Notes under the pieces: model-generated
What the model was told of the DNA's origin: nothing
Database searches by the model: none
The model's input: the letters and a program-made list of their open reading frames with translations, nothing else
Source: Bacteroidota bacterium
GTDB taxonomy: Bacteria; Bacteroidota; Bacteroidia; Chitinophagales; Chitinophagaceae
DNA length: 64,000 nt
Direction: 5' to 3'
Assembly (NCBI GenBank): GCA_018268055.1
Contig: JAFDXF010000086.1
Coordinates: forward strand, 180,487 to 244,486
Made by a program: the position numbers and the translations under genes
Shown here: positions 36,041-46,111 of the stretch, piece after piece
How the letters are laid out: every line of letters begins with the position of its first letter
Position numbering within the stretch: position 1 is the stretch's first letter

Positions 36041-39000
36041 ATGTCCAAATTTATAAAAAAGGTAATAGCTTTTTCATTAAAGAATAAGCTATTCATATTC
36101 TTTGCAACGGCACTATTGATTATTTGGGGCCTTATTGCATTTAAAAATATACCCATTGAAGCATTTCCCGATGTAACAAACACACAGATTACTATCATTA
36201 CACAATGGCCGGGAAGAAGCGCAGAAGAAGTTGAAAAATTTGTAAGCATCCCCATTGAAGTTGCGATGAATCCAATTCAGAAAAAAACTTCTGTTCGTTC
36301 AACAACCGTTTTTGGTTTATCTGTTGTAAAAATTATTTTTGACGATGGCGTGGATGACAACTTTGCACGACAACAAGTAAATAATATGCTACGAGATGTA
36401 GCACTACCAGATAATGCAGATCCCGATATACAACCACCAACAGGACCAACGGGAGAAATTTTCAGATATACATTAACAAGTCCTGATAAATCTGCAAGAG
36501 ATCTTAAAACTTTACAAGACTGGGTAATTGAAAGACAACTGCTTGGCGTACCGGGCGTAGGTGACATTGTAAGTTTCGGAGGAGAAGTAAAAACCTACGA
36601 AATAAAAGTTGATCCAAGAAAATTAGCTGCATACAATATTACACCACTTGATGTTTACACAGCAGCTTCTAAAAGTAATATCAACGTAGGAGGCGATGTA
36701 ATTGTTGACAATGCACAGGCTTATGTAGTAAGAGGAATTGGCCTACTCAACAATACAAAAGAAATCGGCAATATCATTGTTACGAATGTAAATGGCACAC
36801 CCATTTTAGTAAAAGATGTAGCTGACGTTGATATTACCAGTTTACCCCGCCTCGGACAAGTGGGAAGAGATAAACAAGATGATGCGATAGAAGGAATTGT
36901 AGTAATGAGAAAGGGAGAAAATCCCAGCGAAGTAATCAAAAACGTTCAGGCAAAAATTGATTACTTGAACGAAAAGGTTTTACCGGATGGAGTAAAGATA
37001 AATACATTTTATAACAGGAACGACCTCATCACATTTGCAACACATACAGTGCTGCATAATATGTTAGAAGGAATCATTTTCGTTACACTGATTGTATTTC
37101 TCTTTATGATGGATTGGCGCACTACTATTACTGTTGCCATTGTCATACCATTATCATTACTCTTTGCATTTATCTGTTTGACATTAAAAGGAATGAGTGC
37201 CAATCTATTATCAATGGGTGCTATCGACTTTGGAATTATTATAGATGGAGCAGTGGTAATGGTAGAAGGCATTTATGTAATTCTGGATCATAAAGCCAAG
37301 AATATGGGCATGGAAAGGTTTAATAAACTTTCCAAATTAGGTATTATAAAAAATACAGGAAGTGAATTGGGAAAAGCAATTTTCTTTTCCAAACTAATTA
37401 TTATAGCAGCACTATTACCCATATTTGCCTTTCAAAAAGTAGAAGGGAAAATGTTTTCTCCTTTGGCATGGACGTTAGGTTTTGCATTATTAGGTGCATT
37501 GATTCTTACACTCACTTTAGTGCCCTTGCTTACCAGTATTCTATTAAGAAAAAATGTCAAAGAGAAGCATAACCGATTTGTCGAGTTGATAACGAATAGC
37601 GTGATGAAATTATTCTCATGGACTTATAAGCATAAGAGAATTACATTACTTACTTCCGGTGTAGTAGTATTATTTGGATTGTTTATGTTTAAATTTTTAG
37701 GTACAGAATTTTTACCTGAATTAGATGAAGGTGCTATTTATATTCGTGCTACTTGTCCATTAAGTGTTTCTTTGGAAGAATCAAGAGACATAGCCAATAA
37801 AATGCGAAGAATAATTTTGAGCTTTCCTGAAGTGAAACAAGTAATGAGTCAAACCGGCAGACCGAATGATGGAACAGATGCAACAGGATTCTATAACATA
37901 GAATTTCACGTAGATATTTTTCCGAAAAATGAATGGAAGAGCGGAATCAGCAAAGACAAATTAGTTGATGAAATGCAAAAAAAGCTTTCAATTTACCCCG
38001 GCATTGATTTAAATTTTTCACAACCTATTATGGATAACGTGGAAGAAGCTGTATCAGGCGTTAAAGGCTCATTGGTTGTAAAAATCTATGGTGATACGTT
38101 AGCTTACACTGAAAAAAAAGCTTATGAAGTGTATGAAGCAATGAAAGGCATCAGAGGCGTTGAAGATTTGGGTGTGATTAAAAACATCGGTCAACCTGAA
38201 TTGCAAATAGATTTAGATGCAGAGAAAATGGCTTTATACGGTGTTACTACTGCAGATGCCAATGCCATTATAGAAATGGCCATTGGCGGTAAATCTGTTT
38301 CTCAAATTTATGAAGGCGAAAAGAAATTTCAGTTAAGAGTACGGTATGAAGAGGCCTATCGTAATAATGTAGAAAGCATTAGCAATCTGATGGTACCTAC
38401 ACTTCGCGGTTCACAGGTGCCGATTAAAAATATAGCAAGCATAAAAGTAACTACCGGCGCCAGCATTATTTTTAGAGATGAAAATAGAAAATTCAGCGCA
38501 GTAAAATTTTCTGTTCGTGAAAGAGATATGGGTAGCACTATTGCTGAGGCACAGAAAAAAGTAAATGCAGCAGTGCATCTTAATAAAGGCAATGAAATGG
38601 TATGGGCAGGTGATTTTGAGAATCAACAAAGAGCAACAAAACGTTTGTCGCAGGTAGTACCAATCAGTTTACTGCTTATTTTCTTAATACTCTTTGTAAT
38701 GTTTGGCAATATAAAAGATGCAGGAATCGTATTATTAAATGTTCCTTTTGCCATCATCGGCGGCATTGCTGCATTATTGATAACAGGTACTAATTTTAGT
38801 ATATCTGCTGGTATTGGATTTATTGCTCTGTTTGGAATCTGTATTCAAAATGGGGTTATACTGATTGCAGTTTTCAAATCCAATCTGCAGAACATGAGAA
38901 AACAACATTATACTATTCACACATTGCAAAAAGTAATTATGGATGGTGTGCGTTCAAGAGTAAGACCTGTGGTGATGACAGCAATGATGGCCGCCATTGG

Positions 39001-39166
39001 TTTATTACCCGCAGCTACATCACATGGCATTGGTTCGGAAACGTCAAGACCTTTAGCCATTGTTGTAATAGGTGGTTTAATTACTGCTACCGTGTTGACG
39101 CTTTTGGTGTTCCCATTGTTCTTTTATATTTCCAATAGAAAACTAATGAAGCAACACATGGAATAA
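36041..39166 (+). CDS. czcA: heavy-metal RND efflux transporter (CzcA/CusA)
   Basis: The 1041-aa inner-membrane pump shows the RND start (LKNKLFIFFATALLIIWGLI), two large periplasmic loops, and twelve membrane helices. SMGAIDFGIIIDGAVVMVEG in TM4 is the proton-relay signature of the heavy-metal HME subfamily, DFG-DGA pointing to divalent ions (Czc-type) rather than Cu/Ag, though the metal is inference. FLGTEFLPELDEGAIYIRAT is also typical. Terminated by a hairpin overlapping the next gene's coding end. Confidence 0.95.
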   Translation: MSKFIKKVIAFSLKNKLFIFFATALLIIWGLIAFKNIPIEAFPDVTNTQITIITQWPGRSAEEVEKFVSIPIEVAMNPIQKKTSVRSTTVFGLSVVKIIFDDGVDDNFARQQVNNMLRDVALPDNADPDIQPPTGPTGEIFRYTLTSPDKSARDLKTLQDWVIERQLLGVPGVGDIVSFGGEVKTYEIKVDPRKLAAYNITPLDVYTAASKSNINVGGDVIVDNAQAYVVRGIGLLNNTKEIGNIIVTNVNGTPILVKDVADVDITSLPRLGQVGRDKQDDAIEGIVVMRKGENPSEVIKNVQAKIDYLNEKVLPDGVKINTFYNRNDLITFATHTVLHNMLEGIIFVTLIVFLFMMDWRTTITVAIVIPLSLLFAFICLTLKGMSANLLSMGAIDFGIIIDGAVVMVEGIYVILDHKAKNMGMERFNKLSKLGIIKNTGSELGKAIFFSKLIIIAALLPIFAFQKVEGKMFSPLAWTLGFALLGALILTLTLVPLLTSILLRKNVKEKHNRFVELITNSVMKLFSWTYKHKRITLLTSGVVVLFGLFMFKFLGTEFLPELDEGAIYIRATCPLSVSLEESRDIANKMRRIILSFPEVKQVMSQTGRPNDGTDATGFYNIEFHVDIFPKNEWKSGISKDKLVDEMQKKLSIYPGIDLNFSQPIMDNVEEAVSGVKGSLVVKIYGDTLAYTEKKAYEVYEAMKGIRGVEDLGVIKNIGQPELQIDLDAEKMALYGVTTADANAIIEMAIGGKSVSQIYEGEKKFQLRVRYEEAYRNNVESISNLMVPTLRGSQVPIKNIASIKVTTGASIIFRDENRKFSAVKFSVRERDMGSTIAEAQKKVNAAVHLNKGNEMVWAGDFENQQRATKRLSQVVPISLLLIFLILFVMFGNIKDAGIVLLNVPFAIIGGIAALLITGTNFSISAGIGFIALFGICIQNGVILIAVFKSNLQNMRKQHYTIHTLQKVIMDGVRSRVRPVVMTAMMAAIGLLPAATSHGIGSETSRPLAIVVIGGLITATVLTLLVFPLFFYISNRKLMKQHME

Positions 39167-39178
39167 AAAGGTGTTTTT

Positions 39179-39622
39179 TTATAAGTGAAATTCCGGAAGG
39201 TCGGTTAGTGCTACTAACCGACCTTCTTTTTTTTGCCAGCCATAAGTTGAGTTTCCATTAGTGATGATTAAAAATCCGGCAGGCACAGAAATATGGTATC
39301 GCAATAATTGATTTAAAACATTTTCATCCAATGCTACTTCTATCGACTTACATTCAATCATCATCCAAGGTTGATGATTTCTGTCATATATTAAAATATC
39401 AAAACGCTTTTTTAATTCACCCAGCAAAATTTCTTTCTCAACAGCAATCAATGATGCAGGGTATTTTTTTTTCTTAATTAAATATTGAATGAAATTTTGG
39501 CGTACCCATTCTTCGGGTGTAAGTGTTATCCATTTTTTTCTGACAATGTCAAAAATATACTCATGCCCTCCCCTTTCCTCTATCTTAAAATCGGGCTTAG
39601 GATAATTAATATTTATCATCAT
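39179..39622 (-). CDS. orphan type I restriction enzyme R N-terminal-like (HSDR_N_2) protein
   Basis: This 147-aa protein has a PD-(D/E)XK-like core: GELKKRFDILIYD (Asp) followed by PWMMIECKSIE (Glu-x-Lys), then LLRYHISVPAGFLIITNG. It matches the HSDR_N_2 domain, but no helicase, HsdM or HsdS is present. Such stand-alone copies appear as conserved housekeeping-like genes in many Bacteroidota; the role is unknown and nuclease activity unproven. It is divergent from AMP nucleosidase. Confidence 0.85.
   Translation of the reverse strand: MMININYPKPDFKIEERGGHEYIFDIVRKKWITLTPEEWVRQNFIQYLIKKKKYPASLIAVEKEILLGELKKRFDILIYDRNHQPWMMIECKSIEVALDENVLNQLLRYHISVPAGFLIITNGNSTYGWQKKEGRLVALTDLPEFHL
39196..39226 (+). 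terminator. intrinsic terminator of the czcCBA operon, inside the 3' coding end of the opposite gene
   Basis: GAAGGTCGGTTAGT (39196-39209) pairs perfectly with ACTAACCGACCTTC (39213-39226), loop GCT, followed by eight T. It lies within the last ~15 codons of the minus-strand HSDR_N gene. Confidence 0.85.
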
Positions 39623-39716
39623 CCAAAAGTAATTGATTAAATTCGCAGGAATAAATTCATTCTTATATTTTTAGCCATGAGAATGATTGACTGATATTAC
39701 AGATAAATATTTTATT

Positions 39717-40487
39717 ATGAAAACAAAAGAGGAAATAGTAGAAAATTGGCTACCGAGATATACCGGGGAGCAATTGGAAAATTTTGGTGAGTATATTTTG
39801 CTTACCAACTTTGGAAATTATGTGAATATGTTTGCCGATTGGCATAAAGTGCCGGTAGTGGGCGAAGGTAAATCTATGCAATGTGCTACGGCCAATGATA
39901 TCACCATTATCAATTTCGGTATGGGAAGTCCCAATGCTGCTACTATAATGGATTTGCTCACGGCTATTAACCCTAAAGCCGTTTTATTTTTAGGTAAATG
40001 CGGCGGGTTAAAAAAACGCAATAAAATTGGTGATTTGATTTTGCCGATTGCAGCAATACGCGGTGAAGGCACATCGAGTGATTATTTTCCTTCTGAAGTA
40101 CCTGCACTGCCGGCTTTCGCATTACAAAAAGCGGTTTCTACAACAGTGAGAGATTATAGCGTGGACTATTGGACAGGCACTGTATATACTACCAACAGAA
40201 GAGTGTGGGAGCATGATGAAGTTTTTAAAGAATATCTTCAAAAAATAAGAGCTTATGCCATAGATATGGAAACAGCAACCATCTTCACTGTAGGCTTTTA
40301 CAATAAAATTCCTACGGGTGCACTACTCTTAGTGAGCGACTCACCGATGGTGCCTGAAGGAGTGAAAACAGAAGCAAGCGATCAAACTGTGACTGCAAAT
40401 TATGTAGAAACGCATCTCAAAATCGGCATAGACTCTTTGAAGCAACTGATCAATAATGGCCATACAGTAAGACATTTGAAATTCTAA
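39717..40487 (+). CDS. amn: AMP nucleosidase
   Basis: The 256-aa enzyme of the PNP/UDP fold hydrolyses AMP to adenine and ribose 5-phosphate. The phosphate/ribose sites are in INFGMGSPNAATIMDLL and VLFLGKCGGLKKR, the catalytic acidic region in AYAIDMETATIFTVGF. It is the short form common in Bacteroidota, lacking the extra N-terminal domain of E. coli Amn. ATG 39717 (MKTKEEIVENW) is preferred to an upstream start. Confidence 0.9.
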   Translation: MKTKEEIVENWLPRYTGEQLENFGEYILLTNFGNYVNMFADWHKVPVVGEGKSMQCATANDITIINFGMGSPNAATIMDLLTAINPKAVLFLGKCGGLKKRNKIGDLILPIAAIRGEGTSSDYFPSEVPALPAFALQKAVSTTVRDYSVDYWTGTVYTTNRRVWEHDEVFKEYLQKIRAYAIDMETATIFTVGFYNKIPTGALLLVSDSPMVPEGVKTEASDQTVTANYVETHLKIGIDSLKQLINNGHTVRHLKF

Positions 40488-40502
40488 CGAATGTAAATTT
40501 TT

Positions 40503-42227
40503 ATGCACCCATTACTCAGCATAAAAAACCTTTCGCTTGATTTCATTACCGAGTCGGTAACTACCCATGCTTTAAAAAACATTTCATTGATTGTAAATAA
40601 AAATGAAGTAGTCGCATTGGTTGGAGAGTCCGGCTCGGGAAAATCAGTAACATCTCTTTCAGTATTACGCTTGCTCCCCTCACCTCCTGCCAAATTCACT
40701 TCCGGCTCTATTTTATTCAGCGAAAACGGAGAAACGGCTATTGATATTCTTGCAAAACAAAAAAAGGAAATGCAGGAAATAAGAGGCAATAAAATTGCCA
40801 TGATATTTCAGGAGCCTATGACTTCATTGAATCCTGTGTTCACTTGCGGGCACCAAGTTATGGAGGCTATACTAAAGCATAAAGCCATTTCTAAAGAAGA
40901 AGCAAAAAAGCAAACATTAGATTGGTTTCATAAAGTAAAACTGCCCAACCCCGAGACGGTATTTAAAAGATATCCTCACCAACTAAGTGGAGGCCAAAAA
41001 CAAAGAGTCATGATCGCAATGGCCATGAGTTGCAATCCTTCTTTACTAATTTGTGATGAACCAACCACAGCATTGGACGTAACAGTACAAAAAACAATTC
41101 TGGAGTTAATAAAAGAATTACAACAGCAAACCGGAATGGGTGTTCTCTTTATCACACATGATTTAAGCCTTGTTGCAGAAATTGCTGATAGATCAATTGT
41201 AATGTACAAAGGTGAAATTGTAGAGCAAAACAATGTACAAAATATTTTCAACGCTCCAAATCATCCTTATACAAGAGCTTTATTGGCTTGCCGACCTGCC
41301 AATCATCAAAGAGGACAAAGACTTCCTATTGTTGCAGATTTTCTAAATCCGTCTCAATCAAAAGCTAATGATTCGAAAGAAGTAGTACTAAATACTGAAA
41401 ATAAAAAAAACCACCAACAAGAAGCACTGATATCTGTTTCAAACTTATCGGTATGGTTTCCCGATAAAAAAACTTTTTTAGGAAAGCCATTAAGTTTTAC
41501 CAAAGCAGTGGACGAAGTGAGTTTTGAAGTTTTTAAAGGCGAAACCCTCGGGCTTGTTGGCGAAAGCGGCTGTGGTAAAACGACATTGGGAAGAACATTG
41601 CTCAGGTTAACAGAACCTACAGCCGGAAAAATAATTTATAGTGGTATTGAACTGACTGCAAAAAAGCGAAGTGAACTTGCTTCCATGCGAAAAGACATTC
41701 AGATCATATTTCAAGACCCGTATTCATCACTCAATCCAAGAATAACTATTGGCGTTGCAATTAGTGAACCATTAAAAGTACATAAGCTATTCCCAACAGA
41801 AAAAGGAAGAAAAGAAAAAGTAATTGAGTTATTAGAAAAAGTAGATTTGAAGGCAGAGCATTTCAATCGTTATCCGCATGAGTTTAGCGGTGGCCAACGA
41901 CAAAGAATTGTAATAGCCCGCGCCTTATCGCTTAATCCTTCATTCATTGTATGTGATGAGTCTGTATCTGCGCTTGATGTGAGTGTACAAGCTCAAGTGC
42001 TTAACCTGCTCAATGATTTGAAAAAAGAGATGGGCTTTACTGCTATTTTCATATCTCATGATTTATCTGTTGTTCGCTACATCAGCGATAGAATAATGGT
42101 GATGAACAAAGGGAAGATAGAAGAAACCGGATTGGCAGACGATGTTTACTTTAATCCACAATCGCCTTACACAAAAAATTTGATTGCTTCTATACCCAAA
42201 AGCCTTCCGAAACATAAGATAAACTGA
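40503..42227 (+). CDS. fused double ATP-binding subunit of a peptide ABC transporter (DppD-DppF type)
   Basis: Two complete ATPase domains lie in one 574-aa chain. Domain 1: [18 protein letters not shown], signature [20 protein letters not shown], and the oligopeptide C-terminal motif [13 protein letters not shown]. Domain 2: [36 protein letters not shown]. The second Walker B reads DES in place of the usual DEP, which is common in this subfamily. It energises oligopeptide or microcin-like uptake (YejF style). No permease or binding-protein gene is adjacent. Confidence 0.93.
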   Translation: MHPLLSIKNLSLDFITESVTTHALKNISLIVNKNEVVALVGESGSGKSVTSLSVLRLLPSPPAKFTSGSILFSENGETAIDILAKQKKEMQEIRGNKIAMIFQEPMTSLNPVFTCGHQVMEAILKHKAISKEEAKKQTLDWFHKVKLPNPETVFKRYPHQLSGGQKQRVMIAMAMSCNPSLLICDEPTTALDVTVQKTILELIKELQQQTGMGVLFITHDLSLVAEIADRSIVMYKGEIVEQNNVQNIFNAPNHPYTRALLACRPANHQRGQRLPIVADFLNPSQSKANDSKEVVLNTENKKNHQQEALISVSNLSVWFPDKKTFLGKPLSFTKAVDEVSFEVFKGETLGLVGESGCGKTTLGRTLLRLTEPTAGKIIYSGIELTAKKRSELASMRKDIQIIFQDPYSSLNPRITIGVAISEPLKVHKLFPTEKGRKEKVIELLEKVDLKAEHFNRYPHEFSGGQRQRIVIARALSLNPSFIVCDESVSALDVSVQAQVLNLLNDLKKEMGFTAIFISHDLSVVRYISDRIMVMNKGKIEETGLADDVYFNPQSPYTKNLIASIPKSLPKHKIN

Positions 42228-42416
42228 AAACAGGAAAATAGCAGAATTATAAATTTTCTTCTTTTAAAAAGCATCTGAAATTGGCTTTATAAACAAATGG
42301 AAGATGCAAAAATGCTCTAAACGCATAAAAATATTTTGAAAAACAGTGGTTTATAGTGCTTTAACCGATGTTGAAAGAAAATCAAATTTTTATAATTTTA
42401 TTGCTCCTAAATAATG
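42228..42416. other. AT-rich intergenic segment before the queA promoter
   Basis: I see no gene, repeat or strong hairpin in these 189 bp; it is AT-rich and ends at the -7 box of the queA leader. Confidence 0.6.
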
Positions 42417-42424
42417 TACCTTTG
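42417..42424 (+). promoter_or_regulatory. -7 promoter box TACCTTTG of queA
   Basis: Exact TAnnTTTG. It predicts a transcript beginning near 42431, so the GC-rich block that follows would be transcribed as a ~135-nt leader of queA. Confidence 0.5.
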
Positions 42425-42443
42425 CACGTCTATTTTTCAAATT

Positions 42444-42549
42444 GACCAGACCCGGCGCCGTAAGGCCGGAGCAAGGTTATCCCGGCATTGTTGGCCAGGT
42501 TTGTGTCATAAGATAATATAGTTCATCCTCTTTCAAAACAAGACACAAA
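42444..42549 (+). ncRNA. GC-rich structured RNA leader of queA (unidentified)
   Basis: A block of about 65% GC (42444-42500) stands out in AT-rich surroundings. GCCGTAAGGC can form a GNRA-capped hairpin, GCCGG can pair with CCGGC 12 nt further on, and GTTTGTGTC (42499-42507 region) pairs perfectly with GACACAAAC (42542-42550 region) just before the start codon. AGACC near the 5' end can compete for the same GGTTT. This looks like an attenuator or riboswitch; it does not match preQ1 or other classes I can recall. A stand-alone small RNA is the alternative. Confidence 0.5.
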
Positions 42550-42565
42550 CAATAAAAGACAACAA

Positions 42566-43615
42566 ATGAAACTTTCACAATTCCGTTTTGATCTACCCCT
42601 AAATCTGATTGCACAAAACCCTACCAAAAGAAGAGAAGATGCTCGAATGATGGTGGTAAACCGTCACACCGGAGAAATGGAAAACAAACATTTCAGAGAC
42701 ATCCTTGATTATTTTGATGACAAAGATTGTTTTGTAGTAAACAACACAAAAGTTTTCCCTGCAAGAATGTATGGCCGTAAAGAAAAAACCGGTGCCAAGA
42801 TTGAAGTTTTTTTATTACGTGAATTAAATAAGCCCAATCGTCTTTGGGATGTGATTGTAGATCCTGCTCGTAAAATAAGAGTGGGCAATAAACTTTATTT
42901 TGGAGAGTCTGAGGACTTAGTTGCAGAAGTAATAGACAACACCACCAGCCGCGGACGTACAATTCGCTTTTTGTGGGAAGGCACAGAAGAAGAGTTTCGT
43001 GCAGTATTGGAAAGATTGGGCGAAACACCTTTGCCAAAATACATTAAGCGTAAGCCGGATGAAGAAGATAAAGAACGTTACCAAACAGTTTATGCAAAAC
43101 ACGAAGGTGCTGTAGCAGCACCTACTGCAGGATTGCACTTCAGCCGTGAATTGATTAAAAGACTGGAAATAAAAGGTATTCGTTTTGCAGAAGTTACATT
43201 GCATACCGGCCTTGGCACTTTCCGCCCGATAGAAGTAGAAGACCTTAGCAAACATAAAATGGATGCCGAGTATTATCACATTGATGAAACAGCTTGTAAG
43301 GTTGTAAACCGAGCTAAAGAATATGGACACAGAATTTGCTCTGTAGGTACTACTACAATGCGTGCCATGGAATCTTCTTTCACTGCACAAAAATTATTGA
43401 AACCATCTGAAGGCTGGACCAATATGTTTATTCATCCGCCTTATGATTTTAATATTGCTGATGCCTTGGTTACCAATTTCCATCTTCCTAAAACAAGTTT
43501 GTTGATTATGACTTGTGCATTTGCCGGCTATGACTTAGCAATGGAAGCATATAAGAAAGCAATCAAAGATAAATACAGATTCTTCAGCTATGGCGATGCA
43601 TTGTTGATTATCTAA
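42566..43615 (+). CDS. queA: tRNA preQ1(34) S-adenosylmethionine ribosyltransferase-isomerase
   Basis: QueA transfers ribose from SAM to preQ1 at the wobble base of tRNA, forming epoxyqueuosine. The 349-aa protein has [48 protein letters not shown] and the C-terminal [20 protein letters not shown], all diagnostic. Length is normal. It is transcribed alone, behind the structured leader, and ended by a strong hairpin. Confidence 0.96.
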   Translation: MKLSQFRFDLPLNLIAQNPTKRREDARMMVVNRHTGEMENKHFRDILDYFDDKDCFVVNNTKVFPARMYGRKEKTGAKIEVFLLRELNKPNRLWDVIVDPARKIRVGNKLYFGESEDLVAEVIDNTTSRGRTIRFLWEGTEEEFRAVLERLGETPLPKYIKRKPDEEDKERYQTVYAKHEGAVAAPTAGLHFSRELIKRLEIKGIRFAEVTLHTGLGTFRPIEVEDLSKHKMDAEYYHIDETACKVVNRAKEYGHRICSVGTTTMRAMESSFTAQKLLKPSEGWTNMFIHPPYDFNIADALVTNFHLPKTSLLIMTCAFAGYDLAMEAYKKAIKDKYRFFSYGDALLII

Positions 43616-43655
43616 CATATCGTTGATCAGATTTTTTTCCCAATAATTTGGAATA

Positions 43656-43703
43656 AATAATAAGGCTCGAAACTTTTACAAAAAAGAATCGAGCCTTATT
43701 ATT
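43656..43703. terminator. intrinsic terminator after queA
   Basis: AATAATAAGGCTCGA (43656-43670) pairs perfectly with TCGAGCCTTATTATT (43689-43703); the loop is 18 nt. Confidence 0.75.
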
Positions 43704-43721
43704 TCAGGAAAATATTTTCCA

Positions 43722-44064
43722 CCTTGGCTTGTGCGACACGAACCATGCCGTCGCAAAAACCAATAACGAAATTTATTAAATTCATTTTATCGCATAATGT
43801 GACGCTACGCTTGGATCATGCTCCATGTATTTTTGCCTTTCAGGCAATATCCTAAAGAGAAAATTGTCATAATTTTTTTGAAGATTATTCAAGGCTGAAT
43901 GCCTTGTATTTTTCCAATATGAGGCATCGCTTTATGCTATTTATATTCAAAATTTTAATCACGCCCTGAAAGGGCAACATAAATATTTTTTTTGCACTGT
44001 CGTTGTACATGATCATATATCTACACGCAATAACCCAGCCTTGGCTTGTGAGAGACGAACCATG
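43722..44064. repeat. intergenic repeat element bounded by 26-bp direct repeats
   Basis: CCTTGGCTTGTGCGACACGA plus ACCATG (43722-43747) recurs at 44039-44064 with two changes. Between them lie three small palindromes: GCCTTTCAGGC (43835-43845), AAGGCTGAATGCCTT (43891-43905) and GCCCTGAAAGGGC (43963-43975). No convincing reading frame is present in this 478-bp gap. It resembles dispersed non-coding palindromic elements of Bacteroidota genomes; whether it is mobile is unknown. Confidence 0.55.
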
Positions 44065-44093
44065 GTATAGTTTTTATGAAACCAAAGATTTAA

Positions 44094-44783
44094 TTACAAT
44101 GAATTTATCGTAGCATTATCCAATACTTGCCCTTTCTCTGTACGAATCATTCTTGCCGGATATTTATTCACTACAATATAATCATGCGTAGCCATTACTA
44201 CCGCTGTATTGTAATCTTTAGAAATGCTAAAGAGTAGTTTCATAATTTCATCAGAGGTTTCAGGATCCAGATTACCGGTAGGCTCATCAGCCAATATAAT
44301 TTTTGGAGAATTTAATAACGCTCTGGCTACATCTACTCTTTGCTGCTCACCACCGCTCAATTCAAAAGGCATTTTAAATCCTTTGGCTCTTAACCCTACT
44401 TTATCCAATACATCATTAATTTTTTCGCTGATTAATTTTTCATCTGTCCATCCGGTAGCACGAAGCACAAATTTCAAATTGTCGTGTATATTTCGGTCAG
44501 TCAACAATTGAAAATCCTGAAACACAACGCCTAAATTTCTGCGTAGAAAAGGCACCTTCTTCCAATTCAGGTCACGCAGATTGAAGCCCGCAACGGAGCC
44601 CTCGCCTGTATTCAATTCCAATTCACCATACAAAGTTTTTAGCAAACTGGATTTGCCGGTTCCGGTTTTACCAACCAGATACACAAATTCTCCTTTATTG
44701 ATATCCAGATTTACATTTTCCAATATCAGGTTATTGCCCTGATAGATATTCACATTCCGTAATTGTATGATTGAGTCAGACAT
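44094..44783 (-). CDS. ftsE: cell division ATP-binding protein FtsE
   Basis: The 229-aa ABC ATPase has Walker A in [14 protein letters not shown], signature [15 protein letters not shown] and Walker [16 protein letters not shown]. The early [20 protein letters not shown] and Q-loop FQDFQLL fit FtsE, which with FtsX activates peptidoglycan hydrolysis at the septum. FtsX is not adjacent, so LolD-type function cannot be fully excluded. Confidence 0.85.
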   Translation of the reverse strand: MSDSIIQLRNVNIYQGNNLILENVNLDINKGEFVYLVGKTGTGKSSLLKTLYGELELNTGEGSVAGFNLRDLNWKKVPFLRRNLGVVFQDFQLLTDRNIHDNLKFVLRATGWTDEKLISEKINDVLDKVGLRAKGFKMPFELSGGEQQRVDVARALLNSPKIILADEPTGNLDPETSDEIMKLLFSISKDYNTAVVMATHDYIVVNKYPARMIRTEKGQVLDNATINSL

Positions 44784-44865
44784 TTAAAAAGGTTTTGTGC
44801 AAAATAATGAAAGAAGCAATGTAATAATCTATTTTTAAAAATATTTAACTGCTTGAAAACAAAAA

Positions 44866-46035
44866 TTAGAACTCCAGTGTGCCTGTAGTTGTTTTAATAG
44901 ATAATGATTTTGAAGACGAATTTTCAACTCTGCCAATAATACGAGCATCAACACCATATGATTTTGAAACGGCAATGATGCTGTCTGCGCTTTTCTCATC
45001 GGTGTATATTTCAAGCCTTGTGCCCATATTGAAAACCTGATACATCTCTCTATCATCTGATTTACTTGCCTTTTGTATCATATTAAATATAGCAGGTGGA
45101 GTAAACAAATTATCTTTTATTATACGCACATTTTCTGGAATATATTTCAGGCATTTAGTTTGTCCGCCGCCGCTACAATGAATCAATCCATGTATTGCAT
45201 CAAAATGATTTTCCAATAAATTTTTCATAATCGGAGCAAATGTTCTGGTAGGGCTAAGCAGCAACTTACCTATTTCTCTTGCAGCACCATCTGCTTCTAT
45301 TTTATCCGTCATTAAATGAGGGCCAATATAAACAACGTGTTCATCCAGCGTGGTATCATACGATTCTTCAAATCTTGCACCATAAGTTTTGTGCAAAACA
45401 TCATGCCTTGCAGACGTAAGGCCATTGCTGGCTATGCCGCTATTGTAATCGTTTTCATAATCAGCTTGGCCATAACCGGCAAGACCAATTATAACATCCC
45501 CTGCTTGAATTTTTTCATTCGTTATTAGTTTTTGCTTGGGCCATCTTGCAGCCATCGTTCCATTCACCGCAATCGTGCGAACCACATCGCCCACATCGGC
45601 AGTTTCTCCACCCATATAGGTAATATTGATTCCGAATTTTTTCATATTATCAAAAAACTCCTGACTTCCATTAATAATAGCTTCCAATACTTCTGCAGGA
45701 ATTCGTTTTTTATTTCTATCAATAGTGGAAGAAAATAACAGGTTATCATAAATTCCCACACAAAGCAAATCATCCAAATTCATAACAATTGCATCTTGTG
45801 CAATACCTTTCCATACAGAAATATCTCCGGTTTCCTTCCAATATAAATACGCCAAAATACTTTTTGTACCTGCGCCATCCGCATGCATTACATTCACCCA
45901 ATCCGAATCTCCGCATAAACTATCGCTATATATTTTACAAAATGCTTTAGGATAAAGTCCTTTGTCTAATTTCTGTGTGGCAGCATGTATTTCTTCCTTT
46001 TGTGCGGAAACGCCTCTTTGGGTATATAAACTCAT
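44866..46035 (-). CDS. purM: phosphoribosylformylglycinamidine cyclo-ligase (AIR synthase)
   Basis: PurM makes aminoimidazole ribotide in purine synthesis. The 389-aa protein has NVMHADGAGTKSILAYLY, the ATP-binding IAQDAIVMNLDDLLCVG and YMGGETADVGDVVRTI, and LIHCSGGGQTKCLKY in the C-terminal domain. It is somewhat longer than the ~345-aa E. coli enzyme, as in other Bacteroidota. It is divergent from ribF. Confidence 0.92.
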   Translation of the reverse strand: MSLYTQRGVSAQKEEIHAATQKLDKGLYPKAFCKIYSDSLCGDSDWVNVMHADGAGTKSILAYLYWKETGDISVWKGIAQDAIVMNLDDLLCVGIYDNLLFSSTIDRNKKRIPAEVLEAIINGSQEFFDNMKKFGINITYMGGETADVGDVVRTIAVNGTMAARWPKQKLITNEKIQAGDVIIGLAGYGQADYENDYNSGIASNGLTSARHDVLHKTYGARFEESYDTTLDEHVVYIGPHLMTDKIEADGAAREIGKLLLSPTRTFAPIMKNLLENHFDAIHGLIHCSGGGQTKCLKYIPENVRIIKDNLFTPPAIFNMIQKASKSDDREMYQVFNMGTRLEIYTDEKSADSIIAVSKSYGVDARIIGRVENSSSKSLSIKTTTGTLEF

Positions 46036-46097
46036 AATATTAGTTATTGAGCAAAGCTAAATATTCAAGATTCAATTATCAATTTTGAAATAAGAGT

Positions 46098-46105
46098 TAT
46101 TTTTG
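46098..46105 (+). promoter_or_regulatory. -7 promoter box TATTTTTG next to the ribF start
   Basis: Exact TAnnTTTG ending 6 nt before the ribF ATG at 46112, implying a leaderless or nearly leaderless transcript if used. Confidence 0.45.
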
Positions 46106-46111
46106 CCGCTT

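Noticed and set aside
42444..42500. Small SRP RNA (4.5S) as identity of the GC-rich block
   Set aside because: GGAGCAAGG and a GNRA loop recall SRP domain IV, but the 5' and 3' flanks do not pair and the conserved CAGG/AGCA loop is incomplete.
42917..43390. 157-aa open frame on the minus strand opposite queA
   Set aside because: Antisense to a well-conserved enzyme; aromatic- and Cys-rich composition typical of a shadow frame.
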